Source: Glycine soja (taxonomy: Eukaryota; Streptophyta; Magnoliopsida; Fabales; Fabaceae). From it: DNA of 64,000 bases. A program made the position numbers and the translations under genes. Below, piece after piece: positions 32,490 through 45,302 of this stretch (its first letter is position 1; every line of letters starts with the position of its first letter). The notes under the pieces are model-generated. The model was not told where the DNA came from. It was given only the letters and a program-made list of their open reading frames with translations, and ran no database searches. The stretch spans positions 13,386,968 through 13,450,967 of the forward strand of contig NC_041011.1 of assembly GCF_004193775.1 (NCBI RefSeq), in the 5' to 3' direction.

Positions 32490-34697
32490 ACTCATAGCCA
32501 TGACACACATCTACGAGAAGCCCTTATACAAATGACCCTTTGAGGCCTTGACATGAATTTGCAAGACTACAACACAGTCCTAAACGAGTGTGTGAGCAAA
32601 AGGGCCTTCAAAGAAGGGCAGAGAGTGCATGCCCACACGATCAAAACTCACTATCTTCCCTGTGTGTACCTCTGGACAAGGTTGATCGTGTTCTATACCA
32701 AGTGTGACTCTTTGGGAGATGCTCGCCACGTGCTCAATGAAATGCCGGAGAGGAATGTGGTGTCGTGGACGGCTATGATCTCGGCTTATTCTCAGAGAGG
32801 GTATGCCTCTCAAGCATTGAGTATTCTTGTGCAGATACTACGATCAGGTATTCTTGGCTTGCTTGTGCTTTGTACAAGTTCGCATATGAGAGTGGCGGTT
32901 ATTGTTGATAGTTGTGGAATGGAACTATGGAAGGAACTGATATAGGTTTATGAATGCTTTATCAAGTATTGGTTTTATGTAGGAAAAGATGTGTTGTCAC
33001 TTGTTATGCTCAAGTTGATAATTTAGAGTTTTATATATTAAGATTCTTTTAAAAAGGAGTTAATTGTCAATAATGTTGAGTACGACCTTCATTGAATTGG
33101 AGGAAGCTGGAGCCTAAGATGAGCTTGTTATAAGGAGAAATCAAAAGATGGAGATTTTTATTTTTTTAGTTAGTTAGCTGCGTTGAGACTTTTGTTTTTG
33201 GTTTAGTCTTGTGCCAATGGTTTTTCTGTGTTGACAATAGCTGCCTTTTCCTTTTTGCAGGTACAGAATCTAATGAGTTCACTTTTGCTACCATGCCTTA
33301 CTTCATGTATAGGTTCCTTGGGTTTTGTCTTAGGGAGGCAATTCATTCTCTTATCATAAAATTAAATTTCAAAGCACATGTTTATGTTGGAAGCTCACTC
33401 CTTGATATGTATGCCAAAGATGGTAAAATTCATGAAGCTAGAGGCATATTTGAATGCTTGCCTGAAAGAGATGTAGTTTCTTGTACTGCCATAATCTCTG
33501 GATATGCTCAACTGGATCTGGATGAAGAAGAACTGGAGCTATTTCTCCGGTTACAAAGGGAAGGAATGTAATCAAATTATGTTACTTATACTAGTGTTTT
33601 AACTGCACTTTCTGGGCTTGCTGCTCTAGATCATGGCAAGCAAGTGCACAACCATCTTCTCTGCTCTGAAGTTCCCTCATTTGTGATCCTTCAAAACTCT
33701 TTGATTGACATGTACTCAAAATGTGGAAACCTCACTTATGCAAGAAGAATATTTGATACCATGCGTGAGAGAACTGTTATCTCTTGGAATGCGATGTTAG
33801 TTGGGTATAGCAAACATGGAGAGAGAAGAGAAGTGCTTGAGCTTTTCAATTTAATGAGAGATGAAAACAAAGTCAAACCTGACAGTGTCACAGTTTTGGC
33901 TGTGTTATCTGGTTGCAGTCATGGAGGACAAGAAGATAAGGGAATGGATATTTTTTATGATATGACCAGTGGGAAAATTAGTGTTCAACCAGACACCAAG
34001 CGCTATGGGTGTGTTGTTGATTTGCTTGGTCGTGCTGGTCGAGTAGAAGAAGCTTTTGAGTTCATCAAAAAGATTCCTTTTGAACCATCAGCTGCTATAT
34101 GTGGTTGCCTTTTAGGTGCTTGTAGTGTTCATTCAAATCTTGGCATTGGTGAATTTGTGGGTAGGCTTCTAGAATTTGAGCCTGAAAATGCTGGCAATTA
34201 TGTTATTCTGTCTAATTTATATGCTTCAGCGGGAAGATGGGAAGATGTAACATCACTAAGGAACCTGATGTTGAAGAAGGCTGTAACAAAAGAGCCTGGT
34301 AGAAGCTTGATTGAGGTTGATCAAGTACTTCAAACTTTCCATCCTAGTGATTGTTCCCATCCTAGAAGAGAAGAAGTATCTGCAAAGTGCAGGAATTATT
34401 AGTCAGGTTTAAAGAAGCTGGTTATTTTCCTGATTTGAGTTGTGTTTTGCATGATGTGGATGAGGAGCAAAAGGAGAAGATACTTCTAAGCCACAGTGAA
34501 AAGTTGGCTTTGTCTTTTGGACTAATTGCTACTCCTGAAAGTGTGTTAATCTGTGTTATAAAAAATCTCCGAATTTGTGTTGATTGCCATAATTTTGCTA
34601 AATATATCTCAAAGATTTATAGTAGAGAAGTGTCTTTGAGGGATAAAAACTGGTTTCATGGAATTGTTGGAGAGAAATGTTCTTGTGGAGATTACTA
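32490..34697 (+). pseudogene. DYW-class PPR pseudogene with one intron
   Basis: Resembles the Arabidopsis At3g13770-type mitochondrial PPR protein (from memory). Reading runs from about 32508 (stop TGA in TL-GLDMNL at 32538-32540), exon 1 to 32847, an intron GT-AG 32848-33260 (413 bp, phase 1), exon 2 from 33261. P/L/S repeats: MNLQDYNTVLNECVSKRAFK, ARHVLNEMPERNVVSWTAMI, VYVGSSLLDMYAKDGKIHEA, ERTVISWNAMLVGYSKHGER. The E/E+ motif is ENAGNYVILSNLYASAGRWE. Lesions: TAA at 33569-33571, a one-base loss near 34387, and TAG where the final Trp of DYW should be (ends CSCGDY at 34697). The deaminase-type zinc motif HSEKLA...CVDCHNFAKY is still readable. Full-length remnant, recently dead. Confidence 0.85.
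32848..33260 (+). other. Intron of the DYW-class PPR pseudogene
   Basis: Begins gtattc after exon ...cgatcag and ends ctttttgcag before gtacagaa. Joining restores the PPR repeat frame (LRSG then TESNEFTFAT). Canonical GT...AG with a pyrimidine-rich 3' end (tgccttttcctttttgcag). Its presence argues this copy is not a retrocopy. Confidence 0.75.
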
Positions 34698-37599
34698 GTG
34701 AGAAGATCTTGATAGCAAACACTCAATGAACCTCTATGGTGCATGAAAAAATAGGCTCTTGGGCTTTGGTCTTTAATCTGTTCTGATACTGAAATCGTCT
34801 CAGCGTAATGGTAGTATGCAAGGGAACATAAAATTACAAAGAAAAATGGAATATTGACCGACCAGGATTGGCTATTGTTTGGATTGGTAATTTATGAGTG
34901 GAATGTAAGTTTTAATAGGAATCAAAATGGTACATTAAAATGCTTCATTTGTATACTTTATTACAAAGGAATTAAAATGCTCAACATTTTGATCTGATGT
35001 TTCTCTACTCGAAAATCAAGGAATTTAAAATTACACCTACAAAGGAGGAATTTTTTAAATTCCTTGCTCTTCCTTCTTTCCGAGTCCCAATAAACTTGAC
35101 CTAGAATATATCTTTTCTGCCATGGATTTGCCTGTTACTTTCTCCACAATGCTCACAGCTACATCACCTTTAAGCTGATAGCTCTTTCATCTTTGCAGGG
35201 CCTTGCTCATCATTTTCTATGCCTGTTGAGTATTGAGGAATTCATTTAAGATGTACTCAAGGTATTCATATCTATTATTGATTTTGTTGATTTCTATTCC
35301 ATGATTTTGAATCTTATATTTTCATTTTTTTCCTTATTTTCTTGTAGTAGGGTTTTGTTCAAAAGTTGCTGAAACTGTTCCTGTCTGAGTTATTATTTGA
35401 TATGATTTTGTTGTAAAAGCTGCATCAGAATCATATTGTAATCAAATCTGAACCCCAATAAGATTGTAGCAGATTGGTTTTTTATTTTTTATTGATTCTG
35501 TTTTTTATTTGCAACAGATTGGTTTCCTATTTATGACTAACTCTGCCTTTCAATTAGTACTAGTATGATTCAACTATCTTTAGAGAAATAAAAGTCATTC
35601 TTCTGTGTTCTCATATGGTATCAGATCTTCATGCTCTAATCCTTGTCCTCTCCAAAGGCGAAAGTGACCAGTGCCTGTTCAGACTCTCAGCCACAGAAAA
35701 TGAGAAGGTGACTCCTCCACCAATAAATGAGCACGTGGAGCCCAACCAAGCGTGATTGATACCTTTCCACAGAACCTGAATCTCTAACTCACGGAACACA
35801 AGCTCAATGGGAATAAATTATTTGGAATGGGCATAGAGGAAGAGGTAAGCTGAGATATACGGCTGGAGAAGTAAAGAAATAAGAAAAAGATCATCCCTTG
35901 TGGGCGAAATGGAAGGCTGAAAATTCCCTCTTAAGATATTTGAATGTTGTTTGTCTCAAAGGTATACACAGCACACGTATACTATTTATAGTGTACAAAA
36001 GGAATTAGTCATGAATAAAAAATCAAATCCCTAACTATAGTAATGACTATCTTACAGATATTATCATGTGCTTATTGTAAATATAATATAATATAACCAT
36101 GTGTTAAATATGCTACTTAACTCTCCCCTCCAAGGATTGGGGCGAGGGGATTTGATCACCTCAATAAGGATTTGTGTAGAGAATATGCTTCATCAGTACT
36201 ATTTTTAATGGAAACTCATGCTGGCAATAGTAAGGCTGAGAGGTTCTTTGTTGACACGTGATGCCAAGTTAGCAATAGTATTTACTATAGCAGGATCTCA
36301 TTTATGCCTATTAGGATGGAGCGTTGTAAGAAAGAGAAATCAAGGGCGTCAATCGTTATCCTTCCTTGTTGCATGGATATGCATGATGAATTTGATGACT
36401 TTTTCCGTACCTCTTGGAATGATAGGCTAGCGTGGAAGGATTATATTTGGGAGTGGGAACTAGTAATTTACCCGTGTGTTTGTATGGGTTACGTTAATCT
36501 CTACACGTGTTTTAAAACAATTTATTATAATTATTTGTTTAAAAATAAAATATAGAATAAAAGATGAAGTTTTAATGACAATAAGAGAAGATACTACCAT
36601 AATCCAAAATAAACCAAATGTATTATTAATTACACTAATATGTTTCTCTGTTTGAAGATCACTTGTGTTTATGACTGTGAAAGCATTTGAAACCATATTC
36701 TTAAATGAAGATATGCCCAAGCCTTGGAATTCATAAAATTTCTCTGAATTGCTTTCCATTATGGACATTTGTATGTCTAATGTATTCCCCAAAATCAGAA
36801 TGTTCGGTATCTTGAAGATTGATCAAACAACCAGAATATTTTGGTCAAATTAGTTGGTATTAATAAATAATAATGCATCGAGAGCATTATCATGTAATAC
36901 ATTTGCAACTTTGCAATAACAGGAATGATACATTAGCAGTGCCTAGAATTTGGTGCTTAAAAAATAGGAATGAAGTTTGATGATAAAAGCATTGATCAAT
37001 GAGATAAAACAAAACGTTAGAACAATATAAGAGAAATCTACCTATATTCACAAACATCAAAATTTGTCCATATGAAAATCACACATCTTTGGTAGCCTAA
37101 TCCCTTAGTAAACATCAATTTAGGATGACGATAAGTAGAGTCTGGATAGGAAGGATATTAACACTTGTCTTCATGCCCGCACTTTAAAACAAAATGTACT
37201 TGAATTCATACCCATGTGGGTGATAACCTTAATACCATGTGTCCGTCCTTGTTGGATACCATAATGTCCCTACTTGTTCCTATTACCCGCTTTTGAACTA
37301 ATTTGAAAAATTGATAAAAGAAAAATAGTAATATTGATTATAATACGATAATAATTAAATTAAAATTTCATTCAAAGATCTTTTATAACACATAATCATA
37401 AAGCATCGCAAGAATTAAAATCATATTTAAAGATCTTTTACAAAACATGATCTTTTAGCAAATAATGAACGTGATTTATTTCTATACGGAGTTATGATAT
37501 TTGTTTGTCAATTAAGGAATGTGATATAACTCTTAGCAAATAAGGATTAAGAAAATGTGATATTTTGTTTGTGAATCAAGAAACACGATCCATCTTTTA
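34698..37599. other. Intergenic stretch, possible copia LTR remnant
   Basis: No gene supported. At 35616-35625 TGGTATCAGA occurs two bases after a CA, resembling a plus-strand copia PBS behind an LTR end. A C-rich tract with 'tctcccctccaagg' at 36123-36136 could be from another retroelement. The rest is AT-rich with nothing recognisable. Confidence 0.35.
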
Positions 37600-37607
37600 G
37601 GTCGTCA

Positions 37608-37785
37608 TTGTCATCATCATCATCGTCGTTGTTTTTGTTGTCAATGTCATCATCATCGTCATCCTCCTCCTCATCATCATCATCACCATCATCGTCGTCG
37701 TCATCGACATCATCGTTGTCATTCTCATTCTCATCCTCATTGTTGTCATCGTCATCTTCATCATCACCATTGTTGTTAAGGGCTT
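37608..37785. repeat. Trinucleotide microsatellite (TCA/TCG/TTG mix)
   Basis: About 170 bp of interrupted tcatca, tcgtcg and tcctcc triplets. The poly-serine ORF across it is a by-product of the repeat. Confidence 0.9.
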
Positions 37786-38218
37786 GGTAAAGAAATAATT
37801 AAGTTTTTTTTATTGTTGTTAAGTCTAGGCGACCTTATGGTTACTGGACGATCCAAACCTACTTCATATTTTGATGATTAACCAAGATATAAATTATTGA
37901 TTATCGATGAGTTCTTGTCTAAGTGAACAGGACATACTACATAATGAGCTCTTAAGTCTTCACACACATCCTAGAAGCTCTTATAAGTAAGCGTCCAACC
38001 ATAAGCGAGAAACTATGCCTAAACTAGCTTTAACAAACTAGCGTCCAATGCATTGATAAAAGAACTTGCATCCACGACTCGCAAGAATCAATGCTCTAAC
38101 TTTGAGTATCTCTTGGTATGCGTCCTTAAAGGACTATGTAATCTTGTTTAAACGTTTTATTCATTCAAAAAAGTCAAAGTCTAGTTATCGCCAATGGTAA
38201 GATCAATACAAAAGGAAG
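37786..38218. other. Spacer before the gypsy element
   Basis: About 430 bp, no gene or repeat recognised. Confidence 0.35.
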
Positions 38219-38847
38219 TGATGAAACCCTAATTTGCGGATCTAATTTTTAGCATCAACAAACTAGAGAACCTATTTGAGACTCTCTGAAACTGGGGAAA
38301 ATTAAAAAAAAAAAAAAAAAAGCGGAATTAGAAAAGGAGATGGAAAGAATAACACCGCAATCTTAAAAGATTAATAAGTTGAGAATGATTCTCTACAAAG
38401 AATAGAATTCTTTGATAAGAATCTAAGATTTCACACAAGAATCAAGAGAGACACTCTCTTAACTATGTCAAATATGAAATTTCATAAAAAAAAACTCTCA
38501 ACAAAATGTTTAAGAAGTCTATTTATAACTCCTACTAATAACCCTAAAGTAGGTCCAAGACCCAATAACTAATCTAATAATTAAAAGACTTAAAAATAAC
38601 AATGAAAGGTCGCAACCCATTACAAGTCCAAAAATAAACCCAAAATACAATTAAAAACAAAAATAAATCTTATTCTAAAAGTTGGCTAAAAGTTATGAGC
38701 TTCGCTTCTTCTTCTTTCTCCTCCATGAAATAATTTAGTTTCTTTTCAAGTTCTTCTTGAAATCTCTTACTCCTTGTTCAAGTGATTGGTCCATCCATGT
38801 TGAGCCCACCCAAGTCAAACTCTTCCTCCTTGGATAGTCCTCTATCA
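38219..38847 (-). repeat. Gypsy 3' LTR (left copy)
   Basis: 629 bp from tgatgaaaccctaa to cctctatca. Includes a poly-A run at 38305-38322. Matches the right copy along its length with many substitutions. Confidence 0.88.
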
Positions 38848-39410
38848 TTCCTTCCTTCCTGGGAAGAATTCGCCTTTGAATTGATTCAAAGGTACCTACA
38901 TCATAAAGAGTCAAGTTAGTAACATTAAAAGTGTTGCTCACACCATAGTCTAGTGGTAAATCAATTTTATATGAATTATAGTTAATGCACTCTAAAACTT
39001 GAAAATGATCATCTCCTCTTTCTTGAAGTTTAGATTTCCATTTGGAAGTAAACATATTCTTCCTCAAGTGAATACAAACCTAATCACCCGGTTTGAAAGC
39101 CATTTTCTTTCTCCCTTTATTGGAACATCTGACATATTGTTCAACCTTTTTTCTCAATTTGTGCTTTCACCTTCTCATTCAAACTCTTAACAAAATTGGC
39201 TTTAGAAAGCCCATCCCTATTCATCATAGCAGAAGTGTTAGGCAAAGGTAACAAATCAAGAGGGGACAATGGACTTGAACCGTAAACTACCTCAAAAGGA
39301 GAATAAGAAGTAGTAGAGTTTGCTACCCTATTATAAGAAAATTCAACATGGGGTAGGCATTTGTCCTAAGCTTTCAAATTCTTACCTACCAAGTACCTTA
39401 GAAGTTGAGA
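38735..39410 (-). pseudogene. Gypsy integrase C-terminal tail
   Basis: Minus strand: VNQTLSQLLRYLVGKNLKA, HVEFSYNRVANSTTSYSPFE, VVYGSSPLSPLDLLPLPN. Then comes a stop within GD-VCIHLRKNMF and the terminal domain ERGDDHFQVLECINYNSYKI and DYGVSNTFNVTNLTLYDVG. This is the C-terminal end of a chromovirus-type integrase; the frame enters the left LTR. Confidence 0.75.
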
Positions 39411-39800
39411 TAGAGTTTGATTTACCAAGATGAGGGGCATAGCACATGGGCTCAAGCTTTCTCTTACCCATCCTTTTTCCATCAAGCTCTCTACTTGCCT
39501 TTGGATCTCTTTTGTCTCTTCTGAATTGCTTCTATATGCTGACTTATTTGGTAAGGAAGCTCCCGGCATGAGATCAATTTGGTGCTCTATCCATCTCAAA
39601 GGAGCCAACCCGTGAGGGGGGTCTTTGAGGAAGACATCCCCAAACATCTTCAATAGTTCTTCCACAACTAGAGGAAAAGAACTATCAATAGAAGACAAAC
39701 GGTAATCATGAGGAATTAGTAAATACATAGGTTGTCTAACTAGTATCGCTCTCTTCACCTCTTTTTCTCTCATGAACAAGCTTTGTATTTTTTTTTCTCT
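39411..39800 (-). pseudogene. Gypsy RT N-terminal fragment
   Basis: LLKMFGDVFLKDPPHGLAPL, RWIEHQIDLMPGASLPNKSA, SEETKEIQRQVESLMEKGWV, RESLSPCAMPLILV, then directly the integrase-tail codons VNQTLSQLL. The palm with the active-site Asp pair is absent. Upstream codons (REKEVKRAILVRQPMYLL) are the usual linker after protease. Confidence 0.8.
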
Positions 39801-40340
39801 TGATTTTCATCTTATTTTATAATTTCATTCTTTTTTTTTATCTCCACTATTTTCTTTCTTTTCTCTCCTTTCATGTTTTCCTCTCTTTTATCACTTTTTC
39901 TTTTCTCTCTTGTTCTCTTTTCACTATCATTTTTATTTGATCCTCACAAACCTTACCTGGAGAAAAAGGTTTAAGGGTAACCTTTTTCCCTTTATGTACA
40001 AATGAAAATTTGTTTGTGACACCATTATGGACGACATCCCTATCACACTGCCAAAGTCTTCCAAGTAAGAGATGGCTAGCCTCCATAGGGACAACATCAA
40101 ACAGTATCTCATCGACATATTTTCCAATGGAGAAGCATATTAAAACTTGCCTATCTATAACTAGCTCCCTATTCTCACTCAACCATTGTAGTTTGTAAGG
40201 CCTAGGGAGAAGGGAAGTTTTCAAAGCAAGTTTTTCAACCAATCTCTAGCTAGCTAAATTGGTGCAACTACCCCCATCAATAATCAAAAAGCATATTTTC
40301 CCCATAACCATGCACCTAGTATGAAAAATGTTCTCCCTTT
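39801..40340 (-). pseudogene. Gypsy aspartic protease
   Basis: IIDGGSCTNLAS (active-site D-G-G; stop afterwards), VEKLALKTSLLPRPYKLQWL, CFSIGKYVDEILFDVVPMEA, SHLLLGRLWQCDRDVVHNGV. Ends in a Lys/Arg/Glu-rich tail, then a pyrimidine-rich low-complexity stretch (39785-39900). Confidence 0.78.
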
Positions 40341-41577
40341 GAGTTTCATCTCTATCCTCACACACATTACCCATTAACCTCATAACCATTAAAAGATCAC
40401 CTTCTAGGGGTTATACATCACATTCATTTTCACTCTAATTAGAAGAGCTAGAAGAAGATGCACTAGTGATATCCTCATTACCCAACACAACCATAGTCCT
40501 TTTGTTAGGGCATTAGGAGGCAATATGACCATTTCCCAAACACTTAAAATATTTAATAGAATTCATTTTTGAAGAAGTAGAAGTAGGATTAGAATTATTT
40601 TTACCAAGGGCAACACCTTTTTCATGAGATTTGAATGAATATCCTTCCTCCTTCTTGAATGTCTCCTTATCCTTCCAAGTTAAAGATCCATAGAGGGACT
40701 TCTTGTATATTTGTTCCTCTTTAACTGCTGCTCCACCTTAATAGCTTGATGAATGAGATCCTCCAAAAAGGCATAGTGGTGTAACTCTACAATGTCTTGG
40801 ATCTCCCTATTGAGATCATGCAAAAACCTTGCCATGGTGGCCTCTTGAGACTCCTCAATTTGAGCCCTAATCAAGGAAATCTCTATCTCTTTGTAGTACT
40901 CATCCACATTCATATTTCCTTGAGTTAGTCTTTGAAGCTTGTTGTGAAGGTCTCTCCTATAATAGAATATCACAAATCTCTCTCAAAACTCTCTTCATGT
41001 CTTGCCATGTATTAATCAAAAGCATTCTCATCCTCTCAACATCACTTTTCACTTGGTTCCGCCACACTAAGGCTTATCCCTCAAACTCCAGGGAGGCCAA
41101 TTTGATCTTCTTCTCTTCATTGTAGTTGTAGCAAGCAAAGACTTGATTAACTTTCATCTCCCACTCAAGATACATTTCTGGATCATATGTCCCTTTAAAA
41201 GTAGGGATCTTTACCTTCACTCCCTCAATCACTTCCTCTCTTTGCCTATCTCTATACCTTTTATGATTTCTTCTCTCCCTATAACTTTCATTCCTTCTTC
41301 CTCCCTAACCCTCTTCATACCCCTCGACTTCTCCATGAAAAGAATTAGATGATTTGTCCTCTCTTCTTCGCTCTATATTTTCAATCATCACACTTAAAGT
41401 TTTACTACTCCTGTGTATTCTTCCCAAACTCTCCTCATTCTCCTTTCTCATTCTCTCCATCCTCTCTTCATTTTCATAACTCACTTTTCTCATTTGATCA
41501 CCATGTTTAATCATCTCCACCATGAGCCTTGCGATTTTTTGAGATGGTGAAATAGCATCTCCACTTGTAGAAGTCAC
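40341..41577 (-). pseudogene. Gypsy gag
   Basis: N-terminus MTSTSGDAISPSQKIARLMV with a charged coiled-coil segment (RMRKENEESLGRIHRSSKTL). Gag core: KIPTFKGTYDPEMYLEWEMK, VNQVFACYNYNEEKKIKLAS, and the LHDLNREIQDIVELHHYAF region. A degenerate knuckle (YFKCLGNGHIAS, stop, CPNK) has lost its first Cys. Several stops. Typical of a plant chromovirus Gag. Confidence 0.78.
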
Positions 41578-42401
41578 ACCTACAATAAAAGTTAGTGCAC
41601 AAGTAATAAATAGAATAGGACCTCGCTACTCAAGCTTAGTGTTTCACTCAAGTTCACTCATGTATCACTCTTTCAAGGCCTTTTGTTTTATAATATGCAC
41701 TATTGCCTTTTACCACTCTTGCTCCTCTTTAGTTTTTTAGCAGAACCTTCAAGCTCAAAATCAAGAAGTATTCAATGTAAAATATGTCACAAATCAAAAC
41801 TCAACTTTAGAAGTCAAGAATAGAAATACTCTAAGACAAAACTAAGGAATTTAAAGACAAGCAAAAATAATGAAAGAAATACTCAAAAGGAATGCCAAGG
41901 AAGACAACAAACTAGAAGACTCCAGAATCAAGAAAAAGAAATGTTCAAGGATTTAACTATACTAGATGTAAATAACCAACAAGACATATTTTTTTATTTT
42001 TGAAATATAGGTATGTAAAAACGAGAAGGACTCTAATGCAAAACTCTTTTTTTGCCTTTTTTTATCTCTGCACTTTTTTTGGCACAAAATTCAAATTTGA
42101 GTATAAATATGTGATTGGATAGATCCAAATCTAGACTATAACAAAATTTTGGCTCCAAATTTGAAAACTGGATTTCTTTCTTTCCTTTTTTTTGCAGGAA
42201 TTTTGATACTATATATAAAAAAGAAGATAAAAAGATATTGATACTACATAGAGTTTAGAAAAGAAAGATAGACTCAAAGAAATAAAAAAAAGGAAGATGA
42301 AATAATAATATAGAGTTAAACAAAAGGGGAAAAACAAACAAAGGAAGAAACACACAAGAAGAAAGAAAACACAAAGGATAGATAAAACCTGATTTCAAGA
42401 A
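41578..42401 (-). other. Gypsy untranslated leader
   Basis: AT- and A-rich, about 820 bp between PBS and gag start; no other feature recognised. Confidence 0.55.
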
Positions 42402-42420
42402 TCGAAGCTCTGGTACTAAT

Positions 42421-43042
42421 TGATGGAACCCTAATTTGTGAATCTAATTTTTAGCATCAACAAACCAAGGAATCTATTTGAGACTCTTTGAAATTGGGGA
42501 AAATAGAAAAGGAAAAAGCGGAATTAAAAAAGGAGATGGAAAGAACAACGCCACAATCTTGAAAGATTGATAAGTCGAGGATGATTTGCCACAAAGAATA
42601 GAATTCTTTGATAAGAATCTAAGATTTCACACAAGAACCAAGAGAGACACTCTCTTAACTATGTCAAATATGAAATTTCATCAAAAACTCCCAACAAAGT
42701 ATTTAAGTAGTCTATTTATAACTCCTACTAATAACCCTAGAGTAGGCCTAAGGCCCAATAACTAATTTAATAATTAAAAGACTTAAAAAAATAACAATAA
42801 AAGGTCGCAGCCCATTACAAGTCCAAAAATAGGCTCAAAATACAATTAAAAATGAAAATAAATTTTATTCTAAAAATTGACTAAAATTTATGAGCATCGC
42901 TTCTTCTTTTCTTTCCTCCATGAGAGAATTTAGTCTCTTGTCAAACTCTTCTTGAAATCTCTTACTTCTTGCTCAAGTGATTGGTCCATCCATGTTGAGC
43001 CCACCTAAACCAAAATCTTCCTCCTTGGATAGTCCTCTATCA
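42421..43042 (-). repeat. Gypsy 5' LTR (right copy)
   Basis: 622 bp from tgatggaaccctaa to cctctatca; the inner edge is next to the PBS-like sequence at 42402-42420. Confidence 0.88.
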
Positions 43043-43047
43043 AGAAG

Positions 43048-43775
43048 TAACATAAAGTTACTTTTTCATGAGTCATACCTGCCTTTCTTTTTGTGTGAAA
43101 AACCTTTTTGATTTAGGCAAAGTTCAACTCAGAAGAAATCAAAAGAGCATTTTTGTCCATTGTCACTATCACAACAGAAAAACAATAGTGAAAAAACTAA
43201 AGTTTGTGGACCTTTTTTCGCTTTCGTATCAGAGCATGCCACATCAGACTTAATCCTCGATGGTGAAAAAAGCTACACCAAGATATCAGTGCTAAAATCC
43301 TCAGTGGTTACTTTTCTGAAGGCTATAAGAAGAGGATCAATGCAACGTTTGAAGCACGAAACAATATTACAAAGCATTTGAAAGAAAGTAGTAGAAATTC
43401 TCAATGGACGATACAATTGTATATTCTTAGAAAGAAACAACATTATGTTAGTTGAGCTTAATTTGTATTCAATACAAATTTTTGTTTGCGAAAGCCAGGA
43501 GCAACTTATTAATAAAAAATACTTTAGTGTTCTTAGATTCAGAAGAAGTCTACGAGCATGCCAGTAGTAGCCTAGAGAATACCAAGTGTAGTCAAAAGAC
43601 GCTGGGAAGAATACTTGTTTATAATTACAAGTTGATTAGTGGAACCCTTTACTATTGTGGGAAGGAGAACTGGATGTAACTCAGATTGAGTGAACCAATA
43701 TAAATTAAGTGTTTTTACTCCTCTTCTTAGCTTTACAATGGTATTCATTAAGCAACTGTTTGTTATATTTTACCA
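43048..43775. other. Spacer after gypsy element, no recognised gene
   Basis: About 730 bp. Short plus-strand frames at 43068-43679 show no family signature I recognise. Confidence 0.3.
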
Positions 43776-44200
43776 ATGTTCTCAAAACTGAACCGATCAT
43801 CGAACCAGTGAGGGTATTGTTTCAAGGGTCAATGGTTCAACCAGGGTCGAACCGATTTTAATAAAATATTTTAATATAATATCCTAGTAATATTGAACCA
43901 AAAATAACATAATGTGCATAAATTGATAATAATAAAAAGTAAATTTTACTTAAAAGTGTCATAAGCTAAAATATTTCTTTTTCTTTTTTTAAAACCAAAA
44001 TGATGTCATTTGAAAGTTTTTTTTTTTAAAAAAAGTTTTAAGCAAAACCAATTAACCCACTGAGTTTACCGATTTTCGACCAGTTCAACGATTTTTAGTC
44101 GGTTTTATGATACACCAATTTTCAAGAAGAAATGGGCCAGACATGTGACTAGTTCCCGATCGAACCAGCCGGTCCAGTCCGATTTTCAAAATAGTGCATT
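43776..44200. mobile_element. MITE-like inverted-repeat element
   Basis: The left end (tctcaaaactgaaccgat) and right end (ccggtccagtccgattttcaaaa) are imperfect inverted complements. Subterminal 'gaacc-g' and 'ccggtt' motifs recur (43800-43860 and 44040-44175). It resembles common short plant DNA elements rich in CCGGTT/AACCGG. No target duplication is clear, so boundaries are approximate. Confidence 0.35.
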
Positions 44201-45297
44201 TTACACACAAGTCTTTGATATTTTGTATTCATATAAAAACTGTTTTATTAAACAATTGACGACAGTTCCATCTATTTTATTAAAACTTGATTTTGTTAGT
44301 AGACAAGAGGTTCAAAATCTTTTATGTTGCGAAAAAGTTTATATTATATCTTACACATTATTCAATCCCCTCTTATAGTATGATTTATGTGATTTCAGTT
44401 GTACTACAAACTCGAGGATTAGATTGTGGATTAATAAGATTACAGTTGTTTTAGAATGAGTGAATGGTGACTTGGATTACAGTAACCTAAATCCCACGAG
44501 GAAAATGTCATCCTAGATAGACCAACTAGCCACAAATCTTGTTAATAAGAGACCCCCTTGAGTACCTCTAGAATAATATCAGTAGAGATGCCTAGGAATT
44601 GCAATCCAAAAGTAACTTAAGTGATGATGCATAAGAATTGTTGCGTAGAGGGAAACATAGTAGGTTACGCCTAGTGAAAGCCTATATGGGATGAATTCTC
44701 TAGTGTTGTCTATCTCTTAGGCATGACACCTAAGCTGCATGACACCTAAGCTATAAGACACCTTAATAATGGGTTCATTGTTTGTGTTTAAGGGTTAGGC
44801 TTATAACAAAGGAAGAGAATGGTTAAAGTTACCCAATATATAGCACAAGTGTAGAAGTTTAAGAAGTCTATAGAGACCTTATGAGTAAGATCACCCTAAG
44901 AAAAATGAAGAAAAAATTACCAAACCTATCATGGTTAAGGTTACACTTAAAGATTATTATTAAAGTAAGTTTGAACCATTAAGAGACACAGTTAGTGAAA
45001 AGTAGAATGACTATTGTATGTACCCACCTAGTAAGGGTGATGCTTAGAGGATCACCAACCCGGTTAGGGGTTGAAGTTGAGAGGAAAGCAATGGAACCCT
45101 TCCTTGTTAAACTTAGTCCAAAAACCTATTAGAGAAATGAAGTTGTAGAAGTTGAGTAGTAAATGGATAGAAGCCTCATAGGATCCACTCAAGGAAATGG
45201 TTACCAAAATAGTGTAAGTACAAATTGAAAACTTTGTGAATGAAAGTAGAAATTTCATAAATAGGACTAAAGTGGAGTCATAGGATCCATTGAAATA
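44201..45297. other. Unassigned repeat-like DNA
   Basis: About 1.1 kb, no ORF with recognisable similarity. Contains a small direct duplication catgacacctaagct (44722 and 44738 region). It probably belongs to the same old host sequence that continues at 47235, because the element at 45303-47229 interrupts it. Confidence 0.35.
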
Positions 45298-45302
45298 AGG
45301 TT

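Larger units (their letters stand above)
38219..43042 (-). mobile_element. Ty3/gypsy retrotransposon, internally deleted
   Basis: LTRs of 629 and 622 bp, TG...CA, with flanks ggaag (38214-38218) and agaag (43043-43047), a TSD with one change. A degenerate Met-type PBS (minus strand AGTACCAGAGCTTCG, 42402-42420 region) lies next to the right LTR. A purine-rich tract (complement of ttccttccttcctggg) lies next to the left. gag, protease, RT N-terminus and the integrase C-terminal tail survive; the RT core, RNase H and the integrase core are missing. LTR divergence is clearly higher than in E1 or E2, so it is older. Confidence 0.88.

Noticed and set aside
36218..36555. Two overlapping plus-strand ORFs
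   Set aside because: Overlapping frames without conserved motifs in AT-rich intergenic DNA.
37608..37790. Poly-serine protein
   Set aside because: Direct translation of a trinucleotide microsatellite.
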